Assembly: GCA_028339355.1 (NCBI GenBank)
Contig: JAOLBX010000003.1
Span: 1 to 64,000 of the forward strand
Direction: 5' to 3'
Length of the DNA: 64,000 nucleotides
Origin: Bacteroidia bacterium
Lineage (GTDB): Bacteria > Bacteroidota > Bacteroidia > NS11-12g > UBA9320
Part shown: in pieces, positions 55,671 through 64,000 of the stretch
Layout: each line of letters starts with the position of its first letter
Position numbering within the stretch: position 1 is the first letter of the stretch
Notes under the pieces: model-generated
Database searches by the model: none
What the model was told of the DNA's origin: nothing
Seen by the model: the letters and a program-made list of their open reading frames with translations, nothing else
Program-made: the position numbers and the translations under genes

Positions 55671-56922
55671 GATTCAAAACTATCTAAACACCAACGGACT
55701 GGATGCTTTTAAGCAACTAGCATACCATCAAGTGTCGACATATGAGCATAGTTGCATCCTAGATAGTTGCCAACTGAACACAGGAGTATATGGAGGCAAA
55801 TACGAGTTTCTAGTGGCTTTAGACTCTGAGAAAGTGGTGAAAAGCTACCAAGACTTTGCTCAGGCACTAGATACAAATCAAGATTGGTTTTTTGGAATAC
55901 TGGGATATGATATTAAAAATGAGTTTGAAAGTCTTGAGAGCACAAACAATGAAATAATATCAACTCCAGAATTACTTTTTTTCATACCTAAAACTATAGT
56001 AGCAATAGACAAACATCTACAAGTTCATATTTTAAAAGGCAATCCTAACTTGGACTCTTGGAATTTAAAACCTAGTTCGAAGCCAAGTATTCTTTCCAAA
56101 ACTTTCTCTCCTATCTCTCATTTTGACTACCTAAAAAAGATTGAAGAAATACATGAATTAATAAAAGCTGGGGACGTTTATGAGCTCAACTATTGTGTTC
56201 CGTTCAGTCATACATTTACATCTTTCTGCCCAGTAGAGTTTCAGCTCAAACTCTTGAAGAAATCACCTGTACCAATGGCCGCTTATTTAAAAGCCGAACA
56301 CTTGCACTTATGTGGAGCAAGCATGGAGCGATACATGACCAAAACAGGTTATAAGTTATGGAGTCAACCCATAAAAGGAACCATAAAGAAAGGAGGTTCA
56401 CCAGAAGAAGATGCTGCTCTTATTAAAGAACTAGAAAGTTCTGAGAAAGACATCGCAGAAAACGTAATGATTGTAGACCTAGTCAGAAACGATTTTGCCA
56501 AGGTATGTAAAGTTGGTTCTGTGGTAGCTCAAGAACTATTTGGCATATACAGTTATCTGCAGGTGCATCAGATGATTTCTACAGTAAAAGGAATACTAAG
56601 GGAGAATCTAAACACTCTTGATGTCCTTAAGGCCACATTCCCAATGGGAAGTATGACAGGGGCTCCTAAAATAGCAGCAATGCAACATATAGAAGAACTT
56701 GAAGATTTCAAAAGAGGATGGTATAGCGGGGCTCTTGGATACATCACCCCTGAGGGAGATTTTGATTTTAATGTAGTCATTAGAAGTGTACTATGTGACT
56801 CTGATATGAAAACCTTAAATTATAATGCCGGAGGTGCTATCACTATAGATTCTATTCCTGAGAAAGAATGGAACGAAGTACAACTAAAAACAAAAGCAAT
56901 AACGGAAGTTTTAAGTAATTAA
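55660..56922 (+). CDS. pabB: Aminodeoxychorismate synthase component I
   Basis: 420 residues from TTG 55660. Chorismate-binding domain: IHELIKAGDVYELNYCVPFS, SQPIKGTIKKGGSPEEDAAL (the PIKGT lysine that attacks chorismate in PabB), IVDLVRNDFAKVCKVGSV, and FPMGSMTGAPKIAAMQHIEE. The enzyme aminates chorismate for p-aminobenzoate and folate. The glutaminase partner PabA is not adjacent. It overlaps uvrC by 11 nt and converges with the histidine kinase with a 4-nt overlap. Confidence 0.9.
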   Translation: MRSKIQNYLNTNGLDAFKQLAYHQVSTYEHSCILDSCQLNTGVYGGKYEFLVALDSEKVVKSYQDFAQALDTNQDWFFGILGYDIKNEFESLESTNNEIISTPELLFFIPKTIVAIDKHLQVHILKGNPNLDSWNLKPSSKPSILSKTFSPISHFDYLKKIEEIHELIKAGDVYELNYCVPFSHTFTSFCPVEFQLKLLKKSPVPMAAYLKAEHLHLCGASMERYMTKTGYKLWSQPIKGTIKKGGSPEEDAALIKELESSEKDIAENVMIVDLVRNDFAKVCKVGSVVAQELFGIYSYLQVHQMISTVKGILRENLNTLDVLKATFPMGSMTGAPKIAAMQHIEELEDFKRGWYSGALGYITPEGDFDFNVVIRSVLCDSDMKTLNYNAGGAITIDSIPEKEWNEVQLKTKAITEVLSN

Positions 56923-59588
56923 ACTAGCTCCCGACTCCTTACCTTCTTGCTATTTTCTTTAAGAATCTCTTGCAGAGCTTCTTGCTTGAATGGCTTGCTC
57001 AAGAATCCATCCATACCGGCATCGAGATACTCGTGTTTACTTGCTTCTGTCGCATCAGCAGTAAGAGCAATAATAAGCGGCCTTGAGTCACCATATTTTT
57101 GGATTATTCGTTGAGTAGCTTCCATACCATCCATTTCTGGCATTTGAATATCCATTAGGATGATATCTATATCCTCAAGCTCCAGTTTCTTGAGGACTTC
57201 TATCCCATTTTCAGCATGATGAGCATTATTGTAACCAAACTTCTCAAACAGCTTGTCTATGAATAATTTATTAAATGGATTATCCTCAGCAACCAATATT
57301 TTCAATGGGTACTCATCCGCAAATTTTCCTGTAGGAGTCAACGGCATTTCATTACCTTCTTCCATTAAGTTAACTATGGTTTCGTGCTTAGCCAGAGCTT
57401 TTGGTATTTCTACATTTAGCGTAAAATAAAAAGTAGTCCCTAAATTCTTTTCTGAAGTAAGTCCTATTTCTCCACCCATTAATTCTACTAGTTTTTTGGA
57501 TATACTAAGACCCAATCCTATACCTCCATATTTCCTGCTTGTAGATGTATCCTCTTGTTCAAAGGATTCAAATATTTTCTTTTGTTTCTCATCCGAGATA
57601 CCTATCCCATCATCCTTTACAGAAAATTTAAGCTTTGCTATTCGAGCATCTTCAGTTTGGGCTCGCAAAAGTTCATCGATTTCTACGATAATATTCACAT
57701 AGCCATTATCGGTGAACTTAATGGCATTGCTCACTAGATTGATTAGCACTTGTCTAATACGTAGAATATCTCCTCTAAACTGCTTTATCATAGCATTACC
57801 TATGAATTTACTGAGCTGAATATTCTTATCTTTTGCTTGTTTTGAAAAGATAATCATAACTTCTTCCAGTAACTTATCTAAATCAATAAGTGTAGACTCC
57901 AAATTCATTTTTCCAGCCTCAATCTTGGAAAAATCTAAAATATCATTGAGGATAGTTAGCAAATTTTCACTGCTGGTTTGTATTGTCTCTACGTACTTCT
58001 TTTGTTCAGTGTTGAGTGGTGTTTCTAACATTAAACTAGCCATTCCCATAATACCATTCATCGGTGTACGTATCTCGTGACTAGTCATTGCCAAAAAGTT
58101 GGACCTAGCTATTGACCCAGCTTCTGCTTGCTGTCGAGCATCATCGAGCACTGTATTCATCTTATGAAGCTCTTGATTTTGCTTATTAATGAGGCTATTT
58201 CTTTGCTCTAGCTTTGCGGTACTAATTTGCTTCGTTCTTACCTGTCTGTACAACACAAAAAGTATAATTGAGGCTAAAATGAACGCGAAGATCAAAAAGT
58301 ATTTAATGATATCCGAAGTTTTCTTCTCCTGATATTCCATCTCATTTTCCGCCAGCGTCTTTATTTTTTCCGTTTCGGTAACTACTTGCTCGGATTTAGA
58401 TTTTAATTGTTCAAACTGTTTAAACGCTCCATCAACACCATTTTTAGACTTGATATAGGCATATTCTTCATTTAACTCAAAAGCTTTTTTATAATAATTA
58501 AGATTGTAGTAAGCTTTCGTTTGCAGTTCATAAGCATTTGCCAAATCATATTGAGAGACATACTTTTTATCTCCTGTGATTATACTTTTAGTTAAGGCCA
58601 AAGCAGTCGTTGCATCATTACTCATTAGACTAATTGCCGCTTGCTGTACTTTATACTCATTATTCAAGGAATTTAGATCAGCCAAGTCAATTATTTCCTT
58701 TGCTTTTATAAGATACAAACTGGCTCCATCTTCATTAGTTAACCCTACGTTTACTTCAGACATAGCAATGTATATTTGAGCCAAATCCTTCCTATTCCCC
58801 GACTCCTTTGCCGCTTTTAACGCTTTCGAAACATATACATTGGCATAGTTAATGTTTTTTTGTTTCACATAATTTAAAGCAAGCAAATTATTGATCTTAG
58901 AGGTATGATACACATTACCAGCTTCATTATTTAAGGACAATGCATCTTGCAAGTACATTCTAGACGTAGAATGTTGTCCTATTCTACAGAGTACTTCCGC
59001 TATAGAAGTATGAACCTCTATCAAACCAGACACATCTTTGATATCTTCTTTGATTTCTTTAGATTTAAAGAACGCTCCAAATGCCTCAGAATACTTTCCC
59101 TGATGCATCTTCATATTACCAAGCAATATTTCTATCTCAGATTCTAGATATAGATCATTCAGCTCCCTAGCACAAAATTTAGCATTACTAATTTTAGCAC
59201 CACTACCTTTTCCACGACCTCTTAGAACTTCGATATAAGCCAAATTTGCTTCAGCAAATGCATGTGTACGAGTACACTTCTGCGTTCCAGCTTCATTTAA
59301 AGCATTCGTAAAGTAGAAAAAAGCATCATCTACTTTACCATCTTTTAAAAGTAGCATTCCAATATTACTATTAACTAAAGCTCGGTCTATACCCACTGAT
59401 TTACTAAGAAGAACTTTATTCTTGGATATCAATTGAGAAGGAGACTCTGTTAATTCAGCACTTTTTAGAGCATCCGCAGATTGTGCAGTTAATGAAATTC
59501 CATTGATAAAAAACAACACAAATAAAATGTGCAAAAACCTAAACAATGGGGGCCGTGAGCTATTAATTTTTGAGTAGTTACGGTACAT
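56919..59588 (-). CDS. Hybrid sensor histidine kinase with TPR sensor domain
   Basis: 889 residues from ATG 59588; a further ATG at 59621 adds 11 residues. Signal peptide or anchor to residue ~40 (NGISLTAQ). Periplasmic TPR-like repeats cover ~45-400, followed by a membrane helix at about 430-450. The HisKA box is ARSNFLAMTSHEIRTPMNGI (phosphorylated His near 500), HATPase motifs IRQVLINLVSNAIKFTD and GGIGLGLSIS, then a receiver domain at ~760-880 with the Asp in IDIILMDIQMPEMDGM. A phosphorelay acting on an unidentified regulator. TPR-fused hybrids of this layout are common in Bacteroidota. Confidence 0.9.
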   Translation of the reverse strand: MYRNYSKINSSRPPLFRFLHILFVLFFINGISLTAQSADALKSAELTESPSQLISKNKVLLSKSVGIDRALVNSNIGMLLLKDGKVDDAFFYFTNALNEAGTQKCTRTHAFAEANLAYIEVLRGRGKGSGAKISNAKFCARELNDLYLESEIEILLGNMKMHQGKYSEAFGAFFKSKEIKEDIKDVSGLIEVHTSIAEVLCRIGQHSTSRMYLQDALSLNNEAGNVYHTSKINNLLALNYVKQKNINYANVYVSKALKAAKESGNRKDLAQIYIAMSEVNVGLTNEDGASLYLIKAKEIIDLADLNSLNNEYKVQQAAISLMSNDATTALALTKSIITGDKKYVSQYDLANAYELQTKAYYNLNYYKKAFELNEEYAYIKSKNGVDGAFKQFEQLKSKSEQVVTETEKIKTLAENEMEYQEKKTSDIIKYFLIFAFILASIILFVLYRQVRTKQISTAKLEQRNSLINKQNQELHKMNTVLDDARQQAEAGSIARSNFLAMTSHEIRTPMNGIMGMASLMLETPLNTEQKKYVETIQTSSENLLTILNDILDFSKIEAGKMNLESTLIDLDKLLEEVMIIFSKQAKDKNIQLSKFIGNAMIKQFRGDILRIRQVLINLVSNAIKFTDNGYVNIIVEIDELLRAQTEDARIAKLKFSVKDDGIGISDEKQKKIFESFEQEDTSTSRKYGGIGLGLSISKKLVELMGGEIGLTSEKNLGTTFYFTLNVEIPKALAKHETIVNLMEEGNEMPLTPTGKFADEYPLKILVAEDNPFNKLFIDKLFEKFGYNNAHHAENGIEVLKKLELEDIDIILMDIQMPEMDGMEATQRIIQKYGDSRPLIIALTADATEASKHEYLDAGMDGFLSKPFKQEALQEILKENSKKVRSRELV

Positions 59589-59671
59589 TTTTTTATGAAT
59601 GTAATGTATCGAAGATAACAAACAATTGTTAAAGAATTGATTGACATATATTTATATACAAACCATATTCC

Positions 59672-59679
59672 TAAATTTG
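59672..59679 (+). promoter_or_regulatory. Putative -7 promoter element of the oxygenase gene
   Basis: TAAATTTG matches TAnnTTTG, 9 nt before ATG 59689. Confidence 0.45.
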
Positions 59680-59688
59680 TTGCAAATA

Positions 59689-60651
59689 ATGAACAACATG
59701 TCATCTTCCATAGTATCTCTAGACCTCAATAAATTCAAAAATGGCACGAATCCAGAAAAACAAAAATTTGTGCAAGACCTCGGTGCAGCTTACGAAAAAA
59801 TAGGATTTGTAGCTATTTATAATCACGAGCTTTCTGATAACATAGGAGAAAACTTATATAAATATACAAAACAGTTTTACTCCCTCCCATTAGACATCAA
59901 ACTAAAGTACAGAATAGAAGGTATAGCTGGTCAGCGTGGATTCACTTCTTGGGGAACTGAACATAGTAAGGATAGCAACGTAGGAGATTTAAAAGAATTT
60001 TTTCACTTTGGTCAAGAAATACCTGAAGAACTAAAATCAAAATACAACTACCATGAAAATGTGCTTGTAGATGAAGTTCCTCAATTTAATGAATATGGCT
60101 TAAAGGCCTACGCAGCTCTTCAAGAAACAGGCAGTTATATGCTTCAAGCCATTGCGTTATATCTTGGCTTAGACGAAATGTATTTTGAAGAGCATACAAA
60201 ATACGGGAATAGTATTTTAAGACCTATTCACTATGGACCAATAGTGGATGCACCCAAGAACGCCGTGCGTGCAGGTCAGCATGAAGACATTAATCTAATA
60301 ACATTACTAATGGGTGCAAGTGCTGCAGGCCTGGAGGTCCTAGACAAGGAAAACAATTGGATAGCTATTACTGCATTGCCTAATCAACTTATTGTGAATG
60401 TTGGCGATATGCTTCAAAGGTTATCAAATGATAAGTTACGATCTACAACTCATAGGGTTGTAAATCCTCCTAAAGAAGAATGGGGCACAACTCGATTTTC
60501 TATACCCTTCTTTTTACACCCTGAATCAGATATGCGTTTAGACTGTCTTCCAAACTGCATCAATGAAGATCACCCAAAACAATATGAAGACATTTCTGCT
60601 GGCGATTTCCTCAACGAACGCCTAATTGAAATAGGACTTTTAAAGAAATAA
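59689..60651 (+). CDS. Isopenicillin N synthase family 2-oxoglutarate/Fe(II) oxygenase
   Basis: 320 residues from ATG 59689; a longer TTG frame from 59641 would run across the promoter box. N-terminal GAAYEKIGFVAIYNHEL and AGQRGFTSWGTEHSK, then the iron ligands HEDINLITLLM (HxD) and RSTTHRVVNPP (distal His), with the 2OG-binding RFSIPFF. It is related to plant-type flavonoid or gibberellin dioxygenases and bacterial isopenicillin N synthases. The substrate here is unknown. Confidence 0.88.
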   Translation: MNNMSSSIVSLDLNKFKNGTNPEKQKFVQDLGAAYEKIGFVAIYNHELSDNIGENLYKYTKQFYSLPLDIKLKYRIEGIAGQRGFTSWGTEHSKDSNVGDLKEFFHFGQEIPEELKSKYNYHENVLVDEVPQFNEYGLKAYAALQETGSYMLQAIALYLGLDEMYFEEHTKYGNSILRPIHYGPIVDAPKNAVRAGQHEDINLITLLMGASAAGLEVLDKENNWIAITALPNQLIVNVGDMLQRLSNDKLRSTTHRVVNPPKEEWGTTRFSIPFFLHPESDMRLDCLPNCINEDHPKQYEDISAGDFLNERLIEIGLLKK

Positions 60652-60654
60652 CTA

Positions 60655-60662
60655 TACTTTTG
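60655..60662 (+). promoter_or_regulatory. Putative -7 promoter element of the small lipoprotein gene
   Basis: TACTTTTG matches TAnnTTTG, 16 nt before ATG 60679. Confidence 0.45.
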
Positions 60663-60678
60663 GTAAAAATCGAACAAT

Positions 60679-61059
60679 ATGAAAAACACATTAATAATAC
60701 TTTTTTGCATCACTTTTTTCGCTGTTTCCTGTAAAGATGACGAGCCTACTACACCCACTGAAACTAACGTCGAAGCTAAAGACTATAGCGGAATATGGAG
60801 TGGCGAGTTTAAAGGGGGCGATGGAGGTCTGCTCGAAATGACTGTAGCGTCCGATAACTCCATGACAGGAAGAGGCTATTCTACTCAAATAAAACAATTT
60901 TTCACCTTTAGTGGTACTCTCAACACTGATGGCTCACTAGATGGTGCTGAGACCAATCTAAAGACTACTTTCTCTGGACAGTTTTCAGATTCTACAGCTT
61001 CCGGAACCTGGACCAATTTAGATGGCAGTATTAAAGGAGACTGGAATCTACAAAAATAA
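60679..61059 (+). CDS. Small lipoprotein
   Basis: 126 residues. Lipobox AVSCK at residues 15-19, then a Pro/Thr-rich linker (DDEPTTPTETN) and a beta-rich domain with repeated SGxWxG-like strands: YSGIWSGEFKGGDGGLLEMT and ASGTWTNLDGSIKGDWNLQK. This is typical of Bacteroidota surface lipoproteins of unknown function. Convergent with the sirtuin gene, with 2 nt between the stops. Confidence 0.75.
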   Translation: MKNTLIILFCITFFAVSCKDDEPTTPTETNVEAKDYSGIWSGEFKGGDGGLLEMTVASDNSMTGRGYSTQIKQFFTFSGTLNTDGSLDGAETNLKTTFSGQFSDSTASGTWTNLDGSIKGDWNLQK

Positions 61060-61061
61060 GC

Positions 61062-61784
61062 TTACAATTTCCTGAGTATTTCTAATAGTTCGCTCATGCC
61101 TTCACTCCCTCTTTTTTGGATGTGAGTCATCTTGTTACTAACCTGTATTTTATCAAGTATATCAGAAGGATCTATAACATAGATAGGTACATTTGGCTGA
61201 GTATCTTTTATCAATCCTGCAGCTGGATAAACTTCCAAACTTGTTCCTATAACTAAAAGTATATTTGACAATCTTACTAGCTCTGACGCTCGAGAAATCA
61301 GCTGAACATCTTCGCCAAACCATACTATAAGTGGTCTTAATTGATATCCATCCGGACACAAGTCTCCATCCTTAATGTCAGTAAATCCAATATCTTTAAT
61401 ATGTCGCTTCGTATTGCTGCTACACGCTTTAGTAATCTCTCCATGTAGATGCAATACATTAGTACTACCTCCTTGCTCGTGTAAGTTATCAATATTTTGA
61501 GTGACTATATTAACTTCAAAGTCCTTTTCCAAATCAGCCAGAATTTTATGAGCTTTATTAGGCTTCACATTGGCGATATTTTGTCTTCTAGCATTGTAGA
61601 AATCCAACACCATTTGGTAGTCTTTTTCCCAACCGTCAGGAGAGGCAACCTTCAAGATGTCATATCCCTACCAGAGTCCATTGCTTCCTCGGAAAGTAGC
61701 AACTCCACTTTCTGCAATTATTCCTGCACCAGATAGCACAACTAATTTCTTTTTGATACTATTTTCAGGTTCTTTTGCAGCCAT
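61062..61784 (-). pseudogene. NAD-dependent protein deacylase (sirtuin) interrupted by one TAG
   Basis: From ATG 61784 the frame gives [20 protein letters not shown], the NAD-binding start with GAGIxxxSGxxxFR, and GSNGLW, then TAG at 61668-61670, then in the same frame GYDILKVASPDGWEKDYQMV. A Glu normally occupies the stop position. The rest is complete: VTQNIDNLHEQGGSTNVLHL with catalytic His, a zinc-site Cys partly preserved (KACSSNTK and DLCPDGY; family members usually have CxxC pairs, here one Cys each is visible), and VIGTSLEVYPAAGLI. The ATG at 61655 would start a truncated protein without the NAD loop. Sirtuins remove acyl groups from lysines. Damage is a single base, so it may be a strain-level mutation or read-through. 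Confidence 0.85.
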
Positions 61785-61800
61785 TAAATTCTAATCATTA

Positions 61801-63144
61801 TTGAATCAATACCTCAAAGATATAATCAAAATTAGTTGGCCAATTATCATAGGGCAATTGGGTATGATACTCACCGGTTTTTTTGACACCTTAATGGTGG
61901 GCAAACTAGGTACAGCAGAGCTCGCTTCAGCAGGAGTGAGTAATAGCATCTTTTTCTTCATTGCTATCTTCCCACTGGGTGTTACAATGGCTTATGCCAC
62001 AATCATTAGTATTTTACAAGGGAAAAACAAAACAACATCCTATTCCCTGTTAGCAAGAGATAGCTTTCTTATAACTATGTTATTGGCAATAATTGGAAGC
62101 ATCTGTATTTATTTCATTATAGATTTCTTCTATCTTTTTCAGCAAACAGATGAGGTAACTCTGCTATCAAAACCGTACCTCAAACTACTTATGTGGTCAT
62201 TGAGCCCTATGCTAGTATTCTTTTTTGCTAAAAATGTTACGGACGGTTTTAGCTATACACTTGGCGGAATGACTATTACCTTAACAGCTCTTGGTATCAA
62301 CGTATTTTTGAATTGGGTTCTGATATTTGGTCATTTCGGATTCGACGCTTATGGTCTAAACGGAGCTGGATACGCCACTATTATTTCACGTATATTTTTA
62401 GCAGTAGCCATGGTTCTCACCATGCTCTTCTCCAGCAAGGTTCCAATCGACTTTGGAAGTTTTCTTCGCTCATTCTCGGCTAGTTACCGTATTACCTTTT
62501 TCAAACGAATCATTATTCTAGGATTTCCTACAGGGCTCCAATATTTCTTTGAAATTGCGGCCTTTGCCGCTGCAGCTATCATGGCTGGCTGGCTTGGAGC
62601 CAAAGAACTAGCTGCTCATAATCTAGCTATAACCTTGGCATCGCTCACCTACATGTTTGCGAGTGGCGTGTCTGCAGGAGCCAGTATTTGTGTAGCCAAG
62701 GCACATGGTAATTCAAACAATAGAGATGTAATTGAGTACGGAAAAAAAGGTCACTACATAGGTTTTATTACTATGATTTTGTTCGCATTGATCTTTTTGT
62801 TATTTAACAAAAATCTAGCAGCACTCTTTTCAGAAGATCCAGAAGTAATATACATCGGGTCCCAACTTTTAATATTGGCAGCTATTTTTCAATTGGGTGA
62901 CGGCATTCAAGCAGTTTCCGTAGGTCTGCTAAGAGGCATATCAGACGTTAACATTCCTGGAATCTTAGTTTTTGTTGCATATTGGATATTTGCTATGCCA
63001 GCAGGTTATTTTCTGGCTAACTATAACATTGGCACACCATACATCCAGGGAGTCAATGGCATCTGGGTAGGTCTCAGTATAGGACTTACTATATCTGCGG
63101 TAGTGCTTACTTACAGATTTTATTACTTACTTCGTACACAATGA
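61801..63144 (+). CDS. MATE family multidrug/sodium antiporter
   Basis: 447 residues from TTG 61801 with 12 membrane helices. N-terminal ISWPIIIGQLGMILTGFFDT and MVGKLGTAELASAGVSNSIF are the MATE signature, and the second bundle has GFPTGLQYFFEIAAFAAAAI and the pseudo-repeated LGAKELAAHNLAI. It exports cationic drugs or other toxic compounds using Na+ or H+. The next gene overlaps by 4 nt (ATGA), so both may be coexpressed. Confidence 0.92.
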   Translation: MNQYLKDIIKISWPIIIGQLGMILTGFFDTLMVGKLGTAELASAGVSNSIFFFIAIFPLGVTMAYATIISILQGKNKTTSYSLLARDSFLITMLLAIIGSICIYFIIDFFYLFQQTDEVTLLSKPYLKLLMWSLSPMLVFFFAKNVTDGFSYTLGGMTITLTALGINVFLNWVLIFGHFGFDAYGLNGAGYATIISRIFLAVAMVLTMLFSSKVPIDFGSFLRSFSASYRITFFKRIIILGFPTGLQYFFEIAAFAAAAIMAGWLGAKELAAHNLAITLASLTYMFASGVSAGASICVAKAHGNSNNRDVIEYGKKGHYIGFITMILFALIFLLFNKNLAALFSEDPEVIYIGSQLLILAAIFQLGDGIQAVSVGLLRGISDVNIPGILVFVAYWIFAMPAGYFLANYNIGTPYIQGVNGIWVGLSIGLTISAVVLTYRFYYLLRTQ

Positions 63145-63872
63145 GAATAATATTATCGCTTGCAATTGGTTTTATATTTCAAATTGGATTTAGCCAAGTT
63201 TCCATCGGTCTGATTGGGGAGCCTACACTCAACTTAGTACGTATAGGAGACACTCCAAGGAAGGCGAGTGATTCACTAAGTGGTTTATTAACGAATGATA
63301 AGACATTGAGCCTTGGCTTAGAAGTAAGAAAGCAAATAGATAGATACCAATCTATCACGTTTATTCCTGGTTATTACCAAAGCAACATGCTTTTAGTTAA
63401 AGAAAAATTAAATTTTCTAGATATCATACACCCAGAATTGCCTGAAATTAGAGATTTGGCTCAAGCAGCAGAAAAAATAGCCTATCTCCATTATCGCCAA
63501 AAGTACATCGGAACACAGATTATATACGCAAAAAAGCTAAAAGCCCGACCGTCAAACACAAAACTCAGTTTTGAAGTAGGAGGAGGAATAGGTGCATACT
63601 ATCTATTCTCTGATGATATAAAGATTAGGACTGAAGGCTTTGCTGTAAATGGGGAGTATATTCATATTATCTCAGATAATACAGGAATCGAAACTCATAA
63701 TGTTTTAGTAAATGTTTTGCTTTTGGGAGATTTAAACTATTCAATTTCTCCTAGGCTAAAAGTTATAGCAGGAGCAAAATTTGCGATGCCATTGACTGCT
63801 ACGAGCACTTCAACACCAAGAATATCTATAATAACGCCTGCACTTAGATTTGGGCTTAGACGCGACCTATGA
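63141..63872 (+). CDS. Exported hypothetical protein, barrel-like
   Basis: 243 residues. Signal peptide 1-18 (IGFIFQIGFSQ). Beta-strand alternation (SFEVGGGIGAYYLFSDDIKI, VLVNVLLLGDLNYSISPRLK) and an Arg/Phe-rich end (ALRFGLRRDL) suggest a small outer-membrane barrel. No family recognised. It overlaps the MATE stop by 4 nt. Confidence 0.65.
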   Translation: MRIILSLAIGFIFQIGFSQVSIGLIGEPTLNLVRIGDTPRKASDSLSGLLTNDKTLSLGLEVRKQIDRYQSITFIPGYYQSNMLLVKEKLNFLDIIHPELPEIRDLAQAAEKIAYLHYRQKYIGTQIIYAKKLKARPSNTKLSFEVGGGIGAYYLFSDDIKIRTEGFAVNGEYIHIISDNTGIETHNVLVNVLLLGDLNYSISPRLKVIAGAKFAMPLTATSTSTPRISIITPALRFGLRRDL

Positions 63873-63873
63873 T

Positions 63874-64000
63874 CTAGTCTATAAGGTAAAATTCACCTTT
63901 GGCGACACGAGGCCTACCATATCCATCCTCCGGAAGAAGATAATGTATTATGAAGAAATAATGGCCAATTTGAGCCTTTTCATCTTGATAGAATCCATCC
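63874..64000 (-). CDS. Partial protein at the right edge, unidentified
   Basis: An open leftward frame enters from the right edge and ends at TAG 63874-63876, giving about 41 residues (DGFYQDEKAQIGHYFFIIHY ... GEFYLID). Its stop abuts the convergent stop of the barrel-like gene. Too short to classify. Confidence 0.45.
   Translation of the reverse strand, partial: DGFYQDEKAQIGHYFFIIHYLLPEDGYGRPRVAKGEFYLID

Noticed and set aside
24963-61784. Alternative genetic code with TAA/TAG as sense codons
   Set aside because: All ten premature stops are TAA or TAG, none TGA, which invites the idea. But intact genes in the same window end normally at TAA and TAG, the expected residues at the stops differ (Gln, Glu, Trp and others), and frameshifts occur in the same genes. 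Decay explains all of it.

Overview
The window reads as a chromosomal segment of a free-living-type Bacteroidota bacterium. The evidence is two proteins with type IX secretion (T9SS) sorting domains (a 2410-residue gliding/adhesin-type protein and a subtilase), a PorV/PorQ-family barrel, TPR-fused hybrid histidine kinase, many short lipoproteins, MenD, and repeated TAnnTTTG promoter -7 boxes (the Bacteroidota sigma-A motif) 9-19 nt before start codons. TTG and GTG starts are common. The DNA is AT-rich. I cannot place it below phylum.

Layout. 1-3660: an accessory locus made of a tyrosine recombinase beside tRNA-Asn and a left-hand array of small genes. Each array unit is headed by a diverged copy of the last ~66 nt of a recombinase gene. 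This is the most unusual structure here and looks like an integron-like cassette array whose repeat is the tail of the integrase gene. 3680-14413: outer-membrane/beta-helix proteins, then a five-gene leftward cluster (BatA-like protein, catalytically degenerate dihydroorotase paralogue, DUF4199 protein, two glycosyltransferases), then a glycosyltransferase with a degenerate sugar-phosphotransferase tail. 14494-21726: the giant T9SS-exported adhesin. 21727-24872: YqeY, small membrane proteins, a collapsed efflux locus with a 12-G tract, and gcvT. 24963-29934: a broken lipoprotein and a broken TPR-CHAT protease. 29938-35046: secreted proteins, three tandem TRL-like lipoproteins, menD, a decapitated caspase-family gene and a broken exported protein. 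35263-42287: odhB, DoxX, lipocalin and cation-efflux remnants, SOUL, PhyH, oxyR and a GlsB-type protein. 42390-45617: an HTH regulator divergent from an epimerase/SDR pair. 45707-50048: a leftward T9SS-related cluster (PorV/PorQ-like barrel, beta-propeller lipoprotein, T9SS subtilase). 50191-53846: metalloprotease, cupin, and broken M2 dipeptidase and DUF1801 genes. 53874-64000: uvrC-pabB, hybrid histidine kinase, 2OG oxygenase, a sirtuin broken by one stop, a MATE exporter and a partial gene at the right edge.

A second theme is gene decay. At least ten in-frame TAA/TAG stops and several frameshifts interrupt otherwise well conserved genes: lipoprotein at 24963, TPR-CHAT at 25548, exported protein at 34375, M2 peptidase at 52228, DUF1801 at 53488 and sirtuin at 61062. 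There are also truncations (caspase, CDF transporter, lipocalin) and one deletion fusion (efflux adaptor to LolD-like ATPase). Both caspase-fold (clan CD) proteases in the window are among the casualties.

No CRISPR array, rRNA gene or recognisable insertion sequence was seen. All function calls are from reading motifs by eye; no database search was run.
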